64,000 bases of DNA from Dehalococcoidia bacterium. GTDB lineage: Bacteria > Chloroflexota > Dehalococcoidia > DSTF01 > JACRBR01. The notes below the pieces were generated by a model, which saw nothing but the letters and a program-made list of their open reading frames with translations, was not told the origin of the DNA and ran no database searches. The stretch is from the NCBI GenBank assembly GCA_040902535.1, contig JBBDXD010000018.1, forward strand, positions 231,875 to 295,874. The letters run 5' to 3'. Positions within the stretch are counted from its first letter, which is position 1; every line of letters begins with the position of its first letter. Shown here one piece after another: positions 41,686 to 49,020 of this stretch. The translations under genes were made by a program, and so were the position numbers.

Positions 41686-42487
41686 CCCCGAACCCGCTCC
41701 TGTCGCTGGTGTTGAACCGGCGATCGTCGTCAAGCTCGGCGGCTCGACACTCGGCGCGCACGATACGTCGCTCCGCGACATCGCGGACGCGCGCCGCAAG
41801 GGCCGCCGGATCGTCGTCGTACACGGCGGCGGCGCTACGATCTCGGCGTGGCTCGAGCGCGCCGGCGTCCAGGCGCGTTTCGTAGGGGGACTGCGCGTCA
41901 CCGATGCGGCGACGCTGGAGATCGTGGTCGCCGTGCTGGCGGGCGTGGTGAACAAGCAACTCGTCGCCGAGCTCGCGGGGCTCGGCGCGCCCGCGATCGG
42001 CCTCAGCGGCGCCGACAGCCTGATCCTGCAGGCCCGCCCGTACGATGAAGCGCTCGGGTTCGTCGGCAAAATCCACCGCGTGAATCCGTATCCGATCGAG
42101 GAACTGTTGCGCCTGGGCTACTTGCCGGTGATCGCGCCGATCGCAATCGACACCGGCGACGCGACGAAGCCGCAACTCTTGAACACGAACGCGGACACGG
42201 CGGCCGGCGAGATCGCGGCGGCGCTCGGCGCCGGCATGCTCGTCTTCCTGACCGACGTCGAAGGCGTGCTGGACGACGCGAAGCGCCTGCTCCCGCGCCT
42301 GGCGATCGACGACGCGAAGTCGCTGATCGCGTCGGGGGTCGCTGCGGGCGGCATGATCCCGAAGATCGAAGCGGCGGTGCGCGCATCGACGGCGGGCGCC
42401 GCGACGCGCATCGTCAACGGCACGTCGGCGGGCGCGCTCGCAAGCGTGCTCGCCGGCAACGGCGGCGGCACGACGATCGGGGGGTGA
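41669..42487 (+). CDS. argB: Acetylglutamate kinase
   Basis: 272 residues from GTG 41669, overlapping argJ by 17 bases. Second step of arginine synthesis. VVKLGGSTLG (nucleotide-binding Lys and Gly loop), VVVHGGGATISAWLERAG (acetylglutamate binding), NTNADTAAGEIAAALGA and AGGMIPKIEAA are all present. Lacks a long N-terminal arginine-sensing extension, so feedback control by arginine is uncertain. Ends before a hairpin terminator. Confidence 0.94.
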   Translation: MTTQPDPEPAPVAGVEPAIVVKLGGSTLGAHDTSLRDIADARRKGRRIVVVHGGGATISAWLERAGVQARFVGGLRVTDAATLEIVVAVLAGVVNKQLVAELAGLGAPAIGLSGADSLILQARPYDEALGFVGKIHRVNPYPIEELLRLGYLPVIAPIAIDTGDATKPQLLNTNADTAAGEIAAALGAGMLVFLTDVEGVLDDAKRLLPRLAIDDAKSLIASGVAAGGMIPKIEAAVRASTAGAATRIVNGTSAGALASVLAGNGGGTTIGG

Positions 42488-42532
42488 TGGTTTATCCGCA
42501 GATGTTGCAGATGAGGCAGATGTTCCTTCTGA

Positions 42533-42553
42533 GCGCGGGCTTTGAGCCCGCGC
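42533..42553. terminator. Hairpin terminator between convergent argB and P450 genes
   Basis: GCGCGGGCT (42533-42541) pairs perfectly with AGCCCGCGC (42545-42553) over a 3-base loop; no long T-run. A run with period nine (CAGATGTTG, CAGATGAGG, CAGATG) lies just before it at ~42500-42522. Confidence 0.6.
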
Positions 42554-42597
42554 ATCACGAAGGCAAGACCTCTACAGCCAGCCGGCACTGAACAGTC

Positions 42598-43809
42598 CTA
42601 CGCCGGCGTGTACCGCACCGGGATGTGCTTGATGCCGTTGATGAAGTTCGACCGCAGCCGCGACACGTCGCCCGCCAGTTCCATGTCCGGGAGCCGCGTC
42701 AGCAACTCATCGAACATGCAGCGGATCTCCAGACGCGCGAGGCTGGCGCCGAGACAGAAGTGGTTGCCGCCGCCGCCGAACGCCAGGTGCGGGTTCGGCG
42801 TCCGCCCGACATCGAACTCATCGCCGCGCTCGAAGATCGCTTCGTCGCGATTGGCCGACGGATAGTACATCGCGACCTTCTCGCCGGCGCGGATCTGCTG
42901 GCCGCGGATCTCGGTGTCGCGCGAAGCGGTGCGCCGGAAGTAGATCAGCGGCGACACCCAGCGCAAGAACTCCTCGACCGCCAGCGGCATGAGCGACGGA
43001 TCGTCGATCAGGCGCTGGCGTTGTTCCGGGTGCTCCATCAGCGCGACGATCGCGCCTGACATCAGGTTGCGCGTCGTCTCGTTGCCGGCGACCGCGAGCA
43101 ACAGGAAGAAGCCGTCGAAGTCGGCCTCGGTGAGACGTTCGCCTTCGACCTCCGCGTTGATCAGCACGCTCACCAGGTCGTCCCGCGGGTTCGCCTTACG
43201 GTCGAGCGCCAGCCCGTTCGCGTACATGAACATCTGCGCCGCCGCCTGCTGCGCCTGCTCCTGGGAGTTGGTGTACTCCGGATCGTCGAAGCCGATTAGC
43301 CGGTTGCTCCAGTCGAAGACCTGCTGATGCATGTCCTGCGGCACGCCCATCATCTCCGCGATCACGTGCAGCGGCAGGCGCGCCGCGATATCCGTCACGA
43401 AGTCGCATGCGCCACGCCCTCCGACGTCATCGACGATCTGCCGCGTGATCTCGCGCACGTGCGGCTCGAGCGCGGCGATCATCTTCGGCGTGAAGCCCGT
43501 GCTGACGAGACGCCGGTACTTCGTGTGCTGCGGCGGGTCCATGTTGACCATCATCGTCCGCACCAGGGCCAGGCCGTCGGGGCTGGCGTCCTCCAGGTTC
43601 GTGCCGCCCATATATGACGAGAACAGCAGGTTATCGTTCGACACGGTGACGACGTCTTCGTACTTCGTCAGTGCCCAGTAGCCCGGGCCATTCGGTTCCG
43701 TCTGCCAGAACACCGGCGCTTCGCGGCGCAGCTCCGCGAACGTGGCATACGGCATCGCGCGCGCGTAGGTGTCGGGGCTGTAGAGGTCTACGATCTGCGT
43801 CGTCGTCAC
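42598..43809 (-). CDS. Cytochrome P450
   Basis: 403 residues, class I bacterial soluble P450. I-helix AVAGNETTRN, ExxR as EEFLRW, and heme loop FGGGGNHFCLGASLARLE with heme-ligand Cys352 (GGGNHFCLG rather than the usual GxGxHxCxG). Resembles CYP125/142-type enzymes that oxidise sterol or terpenoid side chains; specificity is inference. ATG 43809 overlaps the TetR stop by four bases. In the VOC-TetR-P450 operon under the promoter at 45266-45300. No ferredoxin gene adjacent. Confidence 0.93.
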   Translation of the reverse strand: MTTTQIVDLYSPDTYARAMPYATFAELRREAPVFWQTEPNGPGYWALTKYEDVVTVSNDNLLFSSYMGGTNLEDASPDGLALVRTMMVNMDPPQHTKYRRLVSTGFTPKMIAALEPHVREITRQIVDDVGGRGACDFVTDIAARLPLHVIAEMMGVPQDMHQQVFDWSNRLIGFDDPEYTNSQEQAQQAAAQMFMYANGLALDRKANPRDDLVSVLINAEVEGERLTEADFDGFFLLLAVAGNETTRNLMSGAIVALMEHPEQRQRLIDDPSLMPLAVEEFLRWVSPLIYFRRTASRDTEIRGQQIRAGEKVAMYYPSANRDEAIFERGDEFDVGRTPNPHLAFGGGGNHFCLGASLARLEIRCMFDELLTRLPDMELAGDVSRLRSNFINGIKHIPVRYTPA

Positions 43810-44492
43810 TTCGGTGCTCCTTGCTCGCGCACGAGGCGCGTCTTCGCGGGGCTATTGATATCGCCATCGAGCAGGCGCGCGACGGCGGCTTTCAGGAACG
43901 TCCGCTGATGCTCCAGCATCTGCGGGCTGTGCGGGTCTTCATCAAGCACCGCGTGCAACAGCGATGCGTTGGCGAAGTAGCCGAAGATCAGGTGAAACAG
44001 CCCGGCGGCGAGATGCGGTAACTGCGATGGCTGCCAGGACGCACCGACCCCACGCAGGACGTCGACGCCCTGCAGGTAGAGGGGCCGCAGCAGTCGCGGC
44101 ACCGCTCCGGCAACGAACCGGTCCTCGTCGAGGCCCGCGCGCTCGATGAGCCGCGCCAGGTGCCGGTGTTCGACGAGATAGTCGAAGACGCGATCGAGGT
44201 ACGCTCCCATCGCGCTGGTGCGTTCACCATCGGCGGATGCATCGATCGCCAGGCCGGCGGCCTGCCAGAGAGGCAGCAGGGCGCCGACCCCGCGGGCCAA
44301 CACCGCCTCGTACAGCGCCTCTTTGCTCTCGAAGTAGTGATACAGGCTCGCCTGGTTGCGCAGGCCGACGTCGCGCGCGATGTCGCGCACCGACGCGCCG
44401 GCGTAGCCATCGTCCGCGAAGCGCTGCTCGGCCGCGTCCAGGATCGCCTCGCGCGTCGAGACAGCGACGGCTCCTGTACGCGCCGCGGTCAT
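43806..44492 (-). CDS. TetR family regulator of the P450 operon
   Basis: 228 residues. HTH domain STREAILDAAEQRFADDGYAGASVRDIARDVGLRNQASLYHYFESKEALY (residues ~12-60). C-terminal helices FLKAAVARLLDG for ligand/dimer. Encoded between VOC and P450 genes with four-base overlaps on each side, so it is translated with its targets. Its likely site is the perfect palindrome at 45279-45296, inside the operon promoter. Confidence 0.9.
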   Translation of the reverse strand: MTAARTGAVAVSTREAILDAAEQRFADDGYAGASVRDIARDVGLRNQASLYHYFESKEALYEAVLARGVGALLPLWQAAGLAIDASADGERTSAMGAYLDRVFDYLVEHRHLARLIERAGLDEDRFVAGAVPRLLRPLYLQGVDVLRGVGASWQPSQLPHLAAGLFHLIFGYFANASLLHAVLDEDPHSPQMLEHQRTFLKAAVARLLDGDINSPAKTRLVREQGAPK

Positions 44493-45265
44493 CGCCGCGC
44501 CTCCCGTAGGCGGAAGTCCAGCCCCTGTACGGCAGCGGGCGCGATCCGCACCTCAGCGCCGCACGCGCCGCCGAACATGTCCTCTCGCTCGAGGAGGAGA
44601 CGCGCGTCCTGAAGCGACCGGACGTCGAACGTGAGCGATGCGATCGCGTCGCAGGCGCCGGGCACGACGCGGATCGCCGGCCCTTCACCGCAGATCCAGG
44701 TGCCGCGCTCCGGCGCCGCGGCAGTCGCGAGCAGCGCATCCCAGCGCGCGATCGCCGCGGCAATGTCGCGTGCCTCGATCTCAATCGTGCGCAGCCCTTC
44801 GATGCCCAGCGGGCCGCCGCTGCGCGAACGTAATTCGGCGCGCGTCTGCACACGTTGCGCCGCGACGTCATGCGCGTACTCGCACAGAAAGATCAACGCG
44901 CCCGGCAGCATCCCGTCGATGGCGACGTTCGTCCATCGGCGCATCTCGCCGTCGTGCGGATACGGCGCCGGCGCGCCGTGGCCGACGCCACGCGCATCGA
45001 GTTCGGCGATCGCGCCGTCGAGCGCGGCGGGCTGAAACGCGATGCCGAACAGGCGCGCACTGCCCCGTGATACCATCGAAGGCGGCCCGAGGCGTATCGG
45101 CTCGAGATTCGCGTTGCCGGCGCACACGAGGCCGCTCGCGAACGTGCCCTGCGGGCGGAACGGCGTCACGACGGGCAGTCGCAGCACGTCCGACAGCGTC
45201 TCGATCAGCGCTTCGGGCGCATCTGAGTGCAGGAGCACGTGATCGACCTGACGGACGATGTCCAT
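44489..45265 (-). CDS. VOC (glyoxalase/dioxygenase fold) family protein
   Basis: 258 residues, two VOC modules: MDIVRQVDHVLLHSDAPEALIETLSDVLRLP begins the first, GLRTIEIEARDIAAAIARWDALL begins the second. Family members are metal-dependent isomerases, dioxygenases or binding proteins. Only some of the usual metal ligands are obvious (His9 of VDHV). First gene of the operon with TetR and P450; no ribosome site, and the ATG sits six bases after the -10 (leaderless). Confidence 0.8.
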   Translation of the reverse strand: MDIVRQVDHVLLHSDAPEALIETLSDVLRLPVVTPFRPQGTFASGLVCAGNANLEPIRLGPPSMVSRGSARLFGIAFQPAALDGAIAELDARGVGHGAPAPYPHDGEMRRWTNVAIDGMLPGALIFLCEYAHDVAAQRVQTRAELRSRSGGPLGIEGLRTIEIEARDIAAAIARWDALLATAAAPERGTWICGEGPAIRVVPGACDAIASLTFDVRSLQDARLLLEREDMFGGACGAEVRIAPAAVQGLDFRLREARR

Positions 45266-45300
45266 GGCCGGATCTAATCAAACAAACGTTTGTTTGTCAA
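45266..45300 (-). promoter_or_regulatory. Promoter with embedded TetR operator, VOC-TetR-P450 operon
   Basis: Read on the minus strand: TTGACA (45300-45295), 17 bases, TTAGAT (45277-45272), six bases, ATG 45265. The perfect 18-bp palindrome CAAACAAACGTTTGTTTG occupies 45279-45296, filling the -35 to -10 spacer, the classic layout for repression by a TetR protein encoded in the operon. Confidence 0.8.
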
Positions 45301-46163
45301 CTGCTCGTAGACCGCGCGAACGCCCGCACGGCATGGATCGGCCACTCCCCGGACCGGAAGCCGTGCTCGTCGAGCCAGCGCACCACGCCGACGCCCCGCA
45401 GCGCCCGATACAGCAGCAACGTCGACGCCAGGTGATCGCGGAACCCCGCGGACGCGTCGTAACCGTCGAGCAGATGCGGCAGCGCATGGTCCGCGAACAG
45501 CGAGAGGACGGCGAAGTCCATGACCGGGTCGCCCTGCGCGGCGTCAGACCAGTCGACGACGGCAACTACGCGGAGCGTCGCCGGATCGATGAGTACATGG
45601 TCGGCCTGGCAATCGCCGTGCAGCCATGTAAGCGTTTGGTCGCCGAGCAATGCGCGCAGAGCTTCGGCGTGGCGCATGGCGTCATCGGCCTCGCCGGGCG
45701 CCAACCCGCGATGTTCCACTAGGTACCGAAGACCGTCTGCCAGCCAGCGCAGCACGAGATCCGCCCACGGCTCACGGATAAGACGCTGGTCGTCCGTACG
45801 GTGAATGAGGCGCAGCACGCGGCCGGCGTCGCGCCACGCCTCCGCGTGATCCATCCCGCGCAGCGCTACGCCATCGACCCACCGCATGGCCACCGTCGGC
45901 ACCGGCCGCTCGACGAACGCGATGATCTCCGGCACCGGCACGCCGGCATTGCCCGCGTGCAGTTGTGCGTCGACCTCGGCGCGTTGAAAGTGCTCGCGCG
46001 TGTCCGACTTCACCATGAACGCATCGCCACGCACGCGCACGCGCCATGCACCGCGGTAGCCGTAATCGATCAGCGGTTCGATCGCATCCGCCGAGGCGCC
46101 GAGCAGCGCTTCGATCGGCGGCAGTGTCATCGGCGAGCGACGGTGGGCGTCCATCGGCGTCAT
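45297..46163 (-). CDS. Aminoglycoside phosphotransferase-fold (APH/choline kinase) protein
   Basis: 288 residues. Kinase-like: FMVKSDTREHFQRAEVDAQLHAG (Lys and helix C), catalytic loop TWLHGDCQADHVLID, and VVDWSDAAQGDPVMDFA (metal-binding Asp). The loop's usual Asn (HGDxxxxN) is His here, so activity should be tested before assuming kinase function. Small-molecule substrate, not necessarily an antibiotic. Start placed at ATG 46163; ATG 46154 or 46130 possible, none with a good ribosome site. Its stop touches the VOC promoter palindrome. Confidence 0.82.
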   Translation of the reverse strand: MTPMDAHRRSPMTLPPIEALLGASADAIEPLIDYGYRGAWRVRVRGDAFMVKSDTREHFQRAEVDAQLHAGNAGVPVPEIIAFVERPVPTVAMRWVDGVALRGMDHAEAWRDAGRVLRLIHRTDDQRLIREPWADLVLRWLADGLRYLVEHRGLAPGEADDAMRHAEALRALLGDQTLTWLHGDCQADHVLIDPATLRVVAVVDWSDAAQGDPVMDFAVLSLFADHALPHLLDGYDASAGFRDHLASTLLLYRALRGVGVVRWLDEHGFRSGEWPIHAVRAFARSTSS

Positions 46164-46250
46164 CTTACGGCGGGCGTCGCGGGATCGGATCCGCGCGCCC
46201 CGGGATTGGTCTTGGCTGCGAAAAGCGTAGCGTTTCCCGCAATCGACGTT

Positions 46251-46279
46251 CTTGCCCGTAACATAAGCCTCCTCTACAT
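46251..46279 (+). promoter_or_regulatory. Possible promoter of the SDR gene
   Basis: TTGCCC (-35), 17 bases, TACATT (-10), about 95 bases before the SDR start. Weak match, placed by spacing only. Confidence 0.3.
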
Positions 46280-46375
46280 TGCCCATCGCTGTCCGGGACG
46301 GCAATCCGGCTGCGCACAAGGCGGCCATCTCCGGCGGCCCGAGTATCACGAGCTATCGCTGAAGGAGGCGTGACA

Positions 46376-47311
46376 GTGGGTGACAGACTGGCGGGCAAGG
46401 TCGCGATCGTGACCGGCGGCGGGCGCGGCATCGGCCGTGGCGAGTGCCTGGCGCTGGCGGCGGAAGGCGCGCGGATCGTCGTCAACGATTTCGGCGGCTC
46501 CGCGGCCGGCACCGGCGGCGCGAAAGGCCCCGCCGACGAGGTCGTCGAAGAAGTCAAGAAGATGGGCAGCGACGCCGTCGCGAACTACGACAACGTCGCC
46601 GACTTCGCGTCGGGCGACCGCATGGTGCAGCAGGCGCTCGATACGTTCGGGCAGCTCGATATCGTCGTCAACAACGCGGGCATCCTGCGCGACAAGATGA
46701 TCTTCAACATGTCGGAAGAAGAGTGGGACATCGTCCTCAACGTGCACCTGAAGGGGCACTTCAACCTGAGCAAGCACGCCGCGGTCGTCATGCGCCAGCA
46801 GCGTAGCGGCGTCTTCGTACACACGGCGTCTGAGTCCGGGCTCGGCAACCGCGGCCAGGGCAACTACGCGGCTGCGAAGGAAGGCATCGTCGGGCTGTCG
46901 CGCACGATCGCGCGTGACATGGGCGGCTACGGCGTGCGCTCGAACGCCATCCGCCCGCGCGCCGGCACTCGCCTTGTGATCAGCGACGAGATGCGCGAAG
47001 CGGCGCAGCGCGGCGGCGCCGCCGGCATGCAGGGCTTCCAGGCGCTCGAGGCGTTCGGCAAGGCGAACCCGCCCGACGCCATCGGCCCCTTCGTCACGTG
47101 GCTCTGCACCGATGCTGCGGCGAACGTCAACGGCCGCGACTTCATGGTAAGCGGCCCGCTGATCGGCCTGTACAGCCTGCCCGAGGTGGTCAAGCGGACG
47201 ACGAACGAACCGGGCCACGTGTGGTCGGTGGACGAACTCGACGGCGCGATGCCCGAAGTCGTCGGCGACCTCGTCAACCAGTGGCCGAAGAAGGAAGAGA
47301 AGCGCGCCTGA
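46376..47311 (+). CDS. SDR oxidoreductase, HSD17B4-like 3-hydroxyacyl-CoA dehydrogenase
   Basis: 311 residues. NAD(H) loop TGGGRGIG (13-20), NNAG (99-102), Ser152/154, Tyr164, Lys168 (NYAAAK). The early block NDFGGSAAGTGGAKGPADEVVEEV and LHL-type VHLKGHFNLSKHAA are those of the (3R)-hydroxyacyl-CoA dehydrogenase domain of peroxisomal multifunctional enzyme type 2 and bacterial relatives, so a beta-oxidation role fits the dehydrogenase array. GTG 46376 with AAGGAGG seven bases upstream; an in-frame GTG at 46370 is too close to that site. Confidence 0.92.
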   Translation: MGDRLAGKVAIVTGGGRGIGRGECLALAAEGARIVVNDFGGSAAGTGGAKGPADEVVEEVKKMGSDAVANYDNVADFASGDRMVQQALDTFGQLDIVVNNAGILRDKMIFNMSEEEWDIVLNVHLKGHFNLSKHAAVVMRQQRSGVFVHTASESGLGNRGQGNYAAAKEGIVGLSRTIARDMGGYGVRSNAIRPRAGTRLVISDEMREAAQRGGAAGMQGFQALEAFGKANPPDAIGPFVTWLCTDAAANVNGRDFMVSGPLIGLYSLPEVVKRTTNEPGHVWSVDELDGAMPEVVGDLVNQWPKKEEKRA

Positions 47312-47337
47312 CCCGCTGCTCCCACACGCGAAGCGAC

Positions 47338-47370
47338 AAGAAGCCCCGGGCTGGTGCCGCGGGACTTCTT
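47338..47370. terminator. Hairpin terminator after SDR gene
   Basis: AAGAAGCCCCG (47338-47348) pairs with CGGGACTTCTT (47360-47370) with one mismatch. Between the SDR stop and a convergent small gene; serves both. Confidence 0.6.
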
Positions 47371-47394
47371 AGTGGCGTCGTGCGGTGCCTCGCA

Positions 47395-47556
47395 TCAGCG
47401 GTTGACGATGCGCCGGAACACCTCATGGACCAGACCTACGCCGGTGCGGGGCGCCTCGGCCGCCGGGTTGCCCCGGAAGTGCCGATCCGGGCGCTTTTTC
47501 CAGCTCCGCTCGATCTCGTAGATCCTCGCTTCGACCTCTATCTGGTTGCCGAACAT
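47395..47556 (-). CDS. Small basic protein, 53 aa
   Basis: 53 residues from ATG 47556: MFGNQIEVEARIYEIERSWKKRPDRHFRG then NPAAEAPRTGVGLVHEVFRRIVNR. Not a family that I recognise. Support: strong ribosome site AGAGGAGG five bases before the ATG, and a tight fit between the SDR terminator and a divergent small gene. Rich in Arg/Lys and Glu; two likely helices. Could be a nucleic-acid or protein-binding accessory factor (inference). Confidence 0.62.
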   Translation of the reverse strand: MFGNQIEVEARIYEIERSWKKRPDRHFRGNPAAEAPRTGVGLVHEVFRRIVNR

Positions 47557-47806
47557 CTCTGCCTCCTCTGCCGCTACTATCTCGCCCCGGTGGTAAGAGA
47601 GTATCCCCCGGCACGCATGCCCCACATGGGACGCCGGACGGGACTGTACTCGGTCTTTCGGCCGAGGCCCGCGAACCAGCAGCCCCTTCGCCGTTCCGCC
47701 TGCCCGGAGCGCGTGCTGACCGTCGAAAGGCGCCCTACGTGCAAACGCCGCGCGCTGCGACGGTTCGTTGATCGCGGCGGGCGTAGCATCGATGTGGAGG
47801 TGCATC

Positions 47807-47950
47807 ATGCCAGGCAAGAAGCACGTCGCCGGGGCGACCAAGAAGGAAAACCGCAAGTACGAACACATCAAGGAGAGCTACAGGAAGCGCGGCGCATCCA
47901 CCAAGCGCGCCAAGGAAATCGCCGCCCGCACAGTGAACAAGCAGAAGTAG
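47807..47950 (+). CDS. Small lysine-rich protein, 47 aa
   Basis: 47 residues from ATG 47807: MPGKKHVAGATKKENRKYEH then a basic helix ending ARTVNKQK. It has the look of the short plasmid-stabilisation/KDG-type basic proteins seen in many genomes; function unknown. GGAGG is six bases upstream. Divergent from the 53-aa gene, and followed at once by the gene-less heptad hairpin at 47959-48023. Confidence 0.7.
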   Translation: MPGKKHVAGATKKENRKYEHIKESYRKRGASTKRAKEIAARTVNKQK

Positions 47951-47958
47951 ACTCCGTA

Positions 47959-48023
47959 AGAACAGAGAACACACAACAGACAACAGAGGTTTCGTCATGT
48001 CCGTTGTGTGTTCTCTGTTGTCC
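47959..48023. repeat. Gene-less heptad hairpin
   Basis: Left units AGAACAG, AGAACAC, ACAACAG, ACAACAG (47959-47986); right units GTCCGTT, GTGTGTT, CTCTGTT (47999-48019). A perfect 17-bp stem pairs 47961-47977 with 48003-48019 over a 25-base loop. Both arms keep period seven. It lies between the small basic gene and batA and could act as terminator. Confidence 0.75.
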
Positions 48024-48051
48024 CCGATAAGACCGTTCTTCATCCTCCCGC

Positions 48052-48057
48052 TACACT
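48052..48057 (+). promoter_or_regulatory. Putative -10 box of leaderless batA mRNA
   Basis: TACACT, six bases, ATG 48064; no ribosome site. Confidence 0.5.
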
Positions 48058-48063
48058 CTTCGC

Positions 48064-49020
48064 ATGGATGATCTCCGCTTCGCGGCGCCCTGGGCGCTGT
48101 GGCTGCTCGCGGTCATACCGCCGATCGCCTGGCTGGCGTTTCCGCGCCGCGGCAGCGGCAGCGTCCGCATGGGCTCGCTCGCATCCGCCGCCGGTCTGCC
48201 CCGGACCTGGCGCGTGCGACTAGAGCCGGGATTGATCTTGCTGCGCATCGCCGCCATCGCGTTGCTCGTGGTGGCCGTGGCGCGGCCACAGCAAGGCGAA
48301 GCAGCATCCGAGGCGCAGGGCGAGGGCATCGATATCGTGCTCGCGTTCGACGTCTCGGCGAGCATGACGCAGCCCTTCGGACAGGGCCGCACACGGCTCG
48401 ACGCGGCGAAAGACGTGCTTTCGCGTTTCATCGGCGGCCGCACGAACGACCGCGTCGCGCTCGTGGCGTTCCAGGGCTCCACCATCACGCTCAGCCCGCT
48501 GACGGACGACTACGCCGCCGTCGACGAGTCCGTGCAAGGCGCGGACCAGGTGCGCCTCGCCGACGGCACGGCGATCGGCACGGCGATCGGCGAGTCCGTG
48601 AACGTCCTGCGTGGCTCGAGCGCCGTCAGCCGCATCGTCATTCTCATGACCGACGGCGAGAGCAACGCGGGGGAGATCGCGCCGCTCGCCGCCGCCCGCA
48701 TCGCGGAGCGTCTCGGCGCGCGCGTCTACACCATCGGCGTCGTCAGCCGCATCGGGATGAGTCAGCAATCGTCGCTGAACGTCGACGAGCGTTCGCTTCA
48801 GGAGATCGCCGACGTTACCGGCGCCACATACAACCGCGCTGAGGATCCGGCGGCGCTCGCGCAGATCTACCAGCGCATCGATGAACTGGAGAAGTCACGC
48901 TTCGAAGCGCAGGCCTTCACTCGCTACGACGACATCGCGCCCTATTTCCTGGCGGCGGCGGGGGCCCTGTTCGCGCTGGAGTTCGTGCTGCGGTGTACCG
49001 CCTTCCGGAGGTTGGTGTGA
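48064..49020 (+). CDS. BatA-like VWA domain membrane protein
   Basis: 318 residues. Two N-terminal hydrophobic segments (WALWLLAVIPPIAWLAF, LLRIAAIALLVVAVA), a VWA domain from ~90 with the MIDAS motif DVSASM (D96, S98, S100) and TDGES, and a C-terminal span (PYFLAAAGALFALEFVL). The BatA/aerotolerance type, usually acting with a MoxR AAA ATPase as a chaperone complex at the membrane; no MoxR gene lies nearby. Next gene overlaps by four bases. Confidence 0.9.
   Translation: MDDLRFAAPWALWLLAVIPPIAWLAFPRRGSGSVRMGSLASAAGLPRTWRVRLEPGLILLRIAAIALLVVAVARPQQGEAASEAQGEGIDIVLAFDVSASMTQPFGQGRTRLDAAKDVLSRFIGGRTNDRVALVAFQGSTITLSPLTDDYAAVDESVQGADQVRLADGTAIGTAIGESVNVLRGSSAVSRIVILMTDGESNAGEIAPLAAARIAERLGARVYTIGVVSRIGMSQQSSLNVDERSLQEIADVTGATYNRAEDPAALAQIYQRIDELEKSRFEAQAFTRYDDIAPYFLAAAGALFALEFVLRCTAFRRLV

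Noticed and set aside
42500..42522. Another heptad tract after argB
   Set aside because: The run (CAGATGTTG, CAGATGAGG, CAGATG) has period nine, not seven; it is a different kind of repeat and short.
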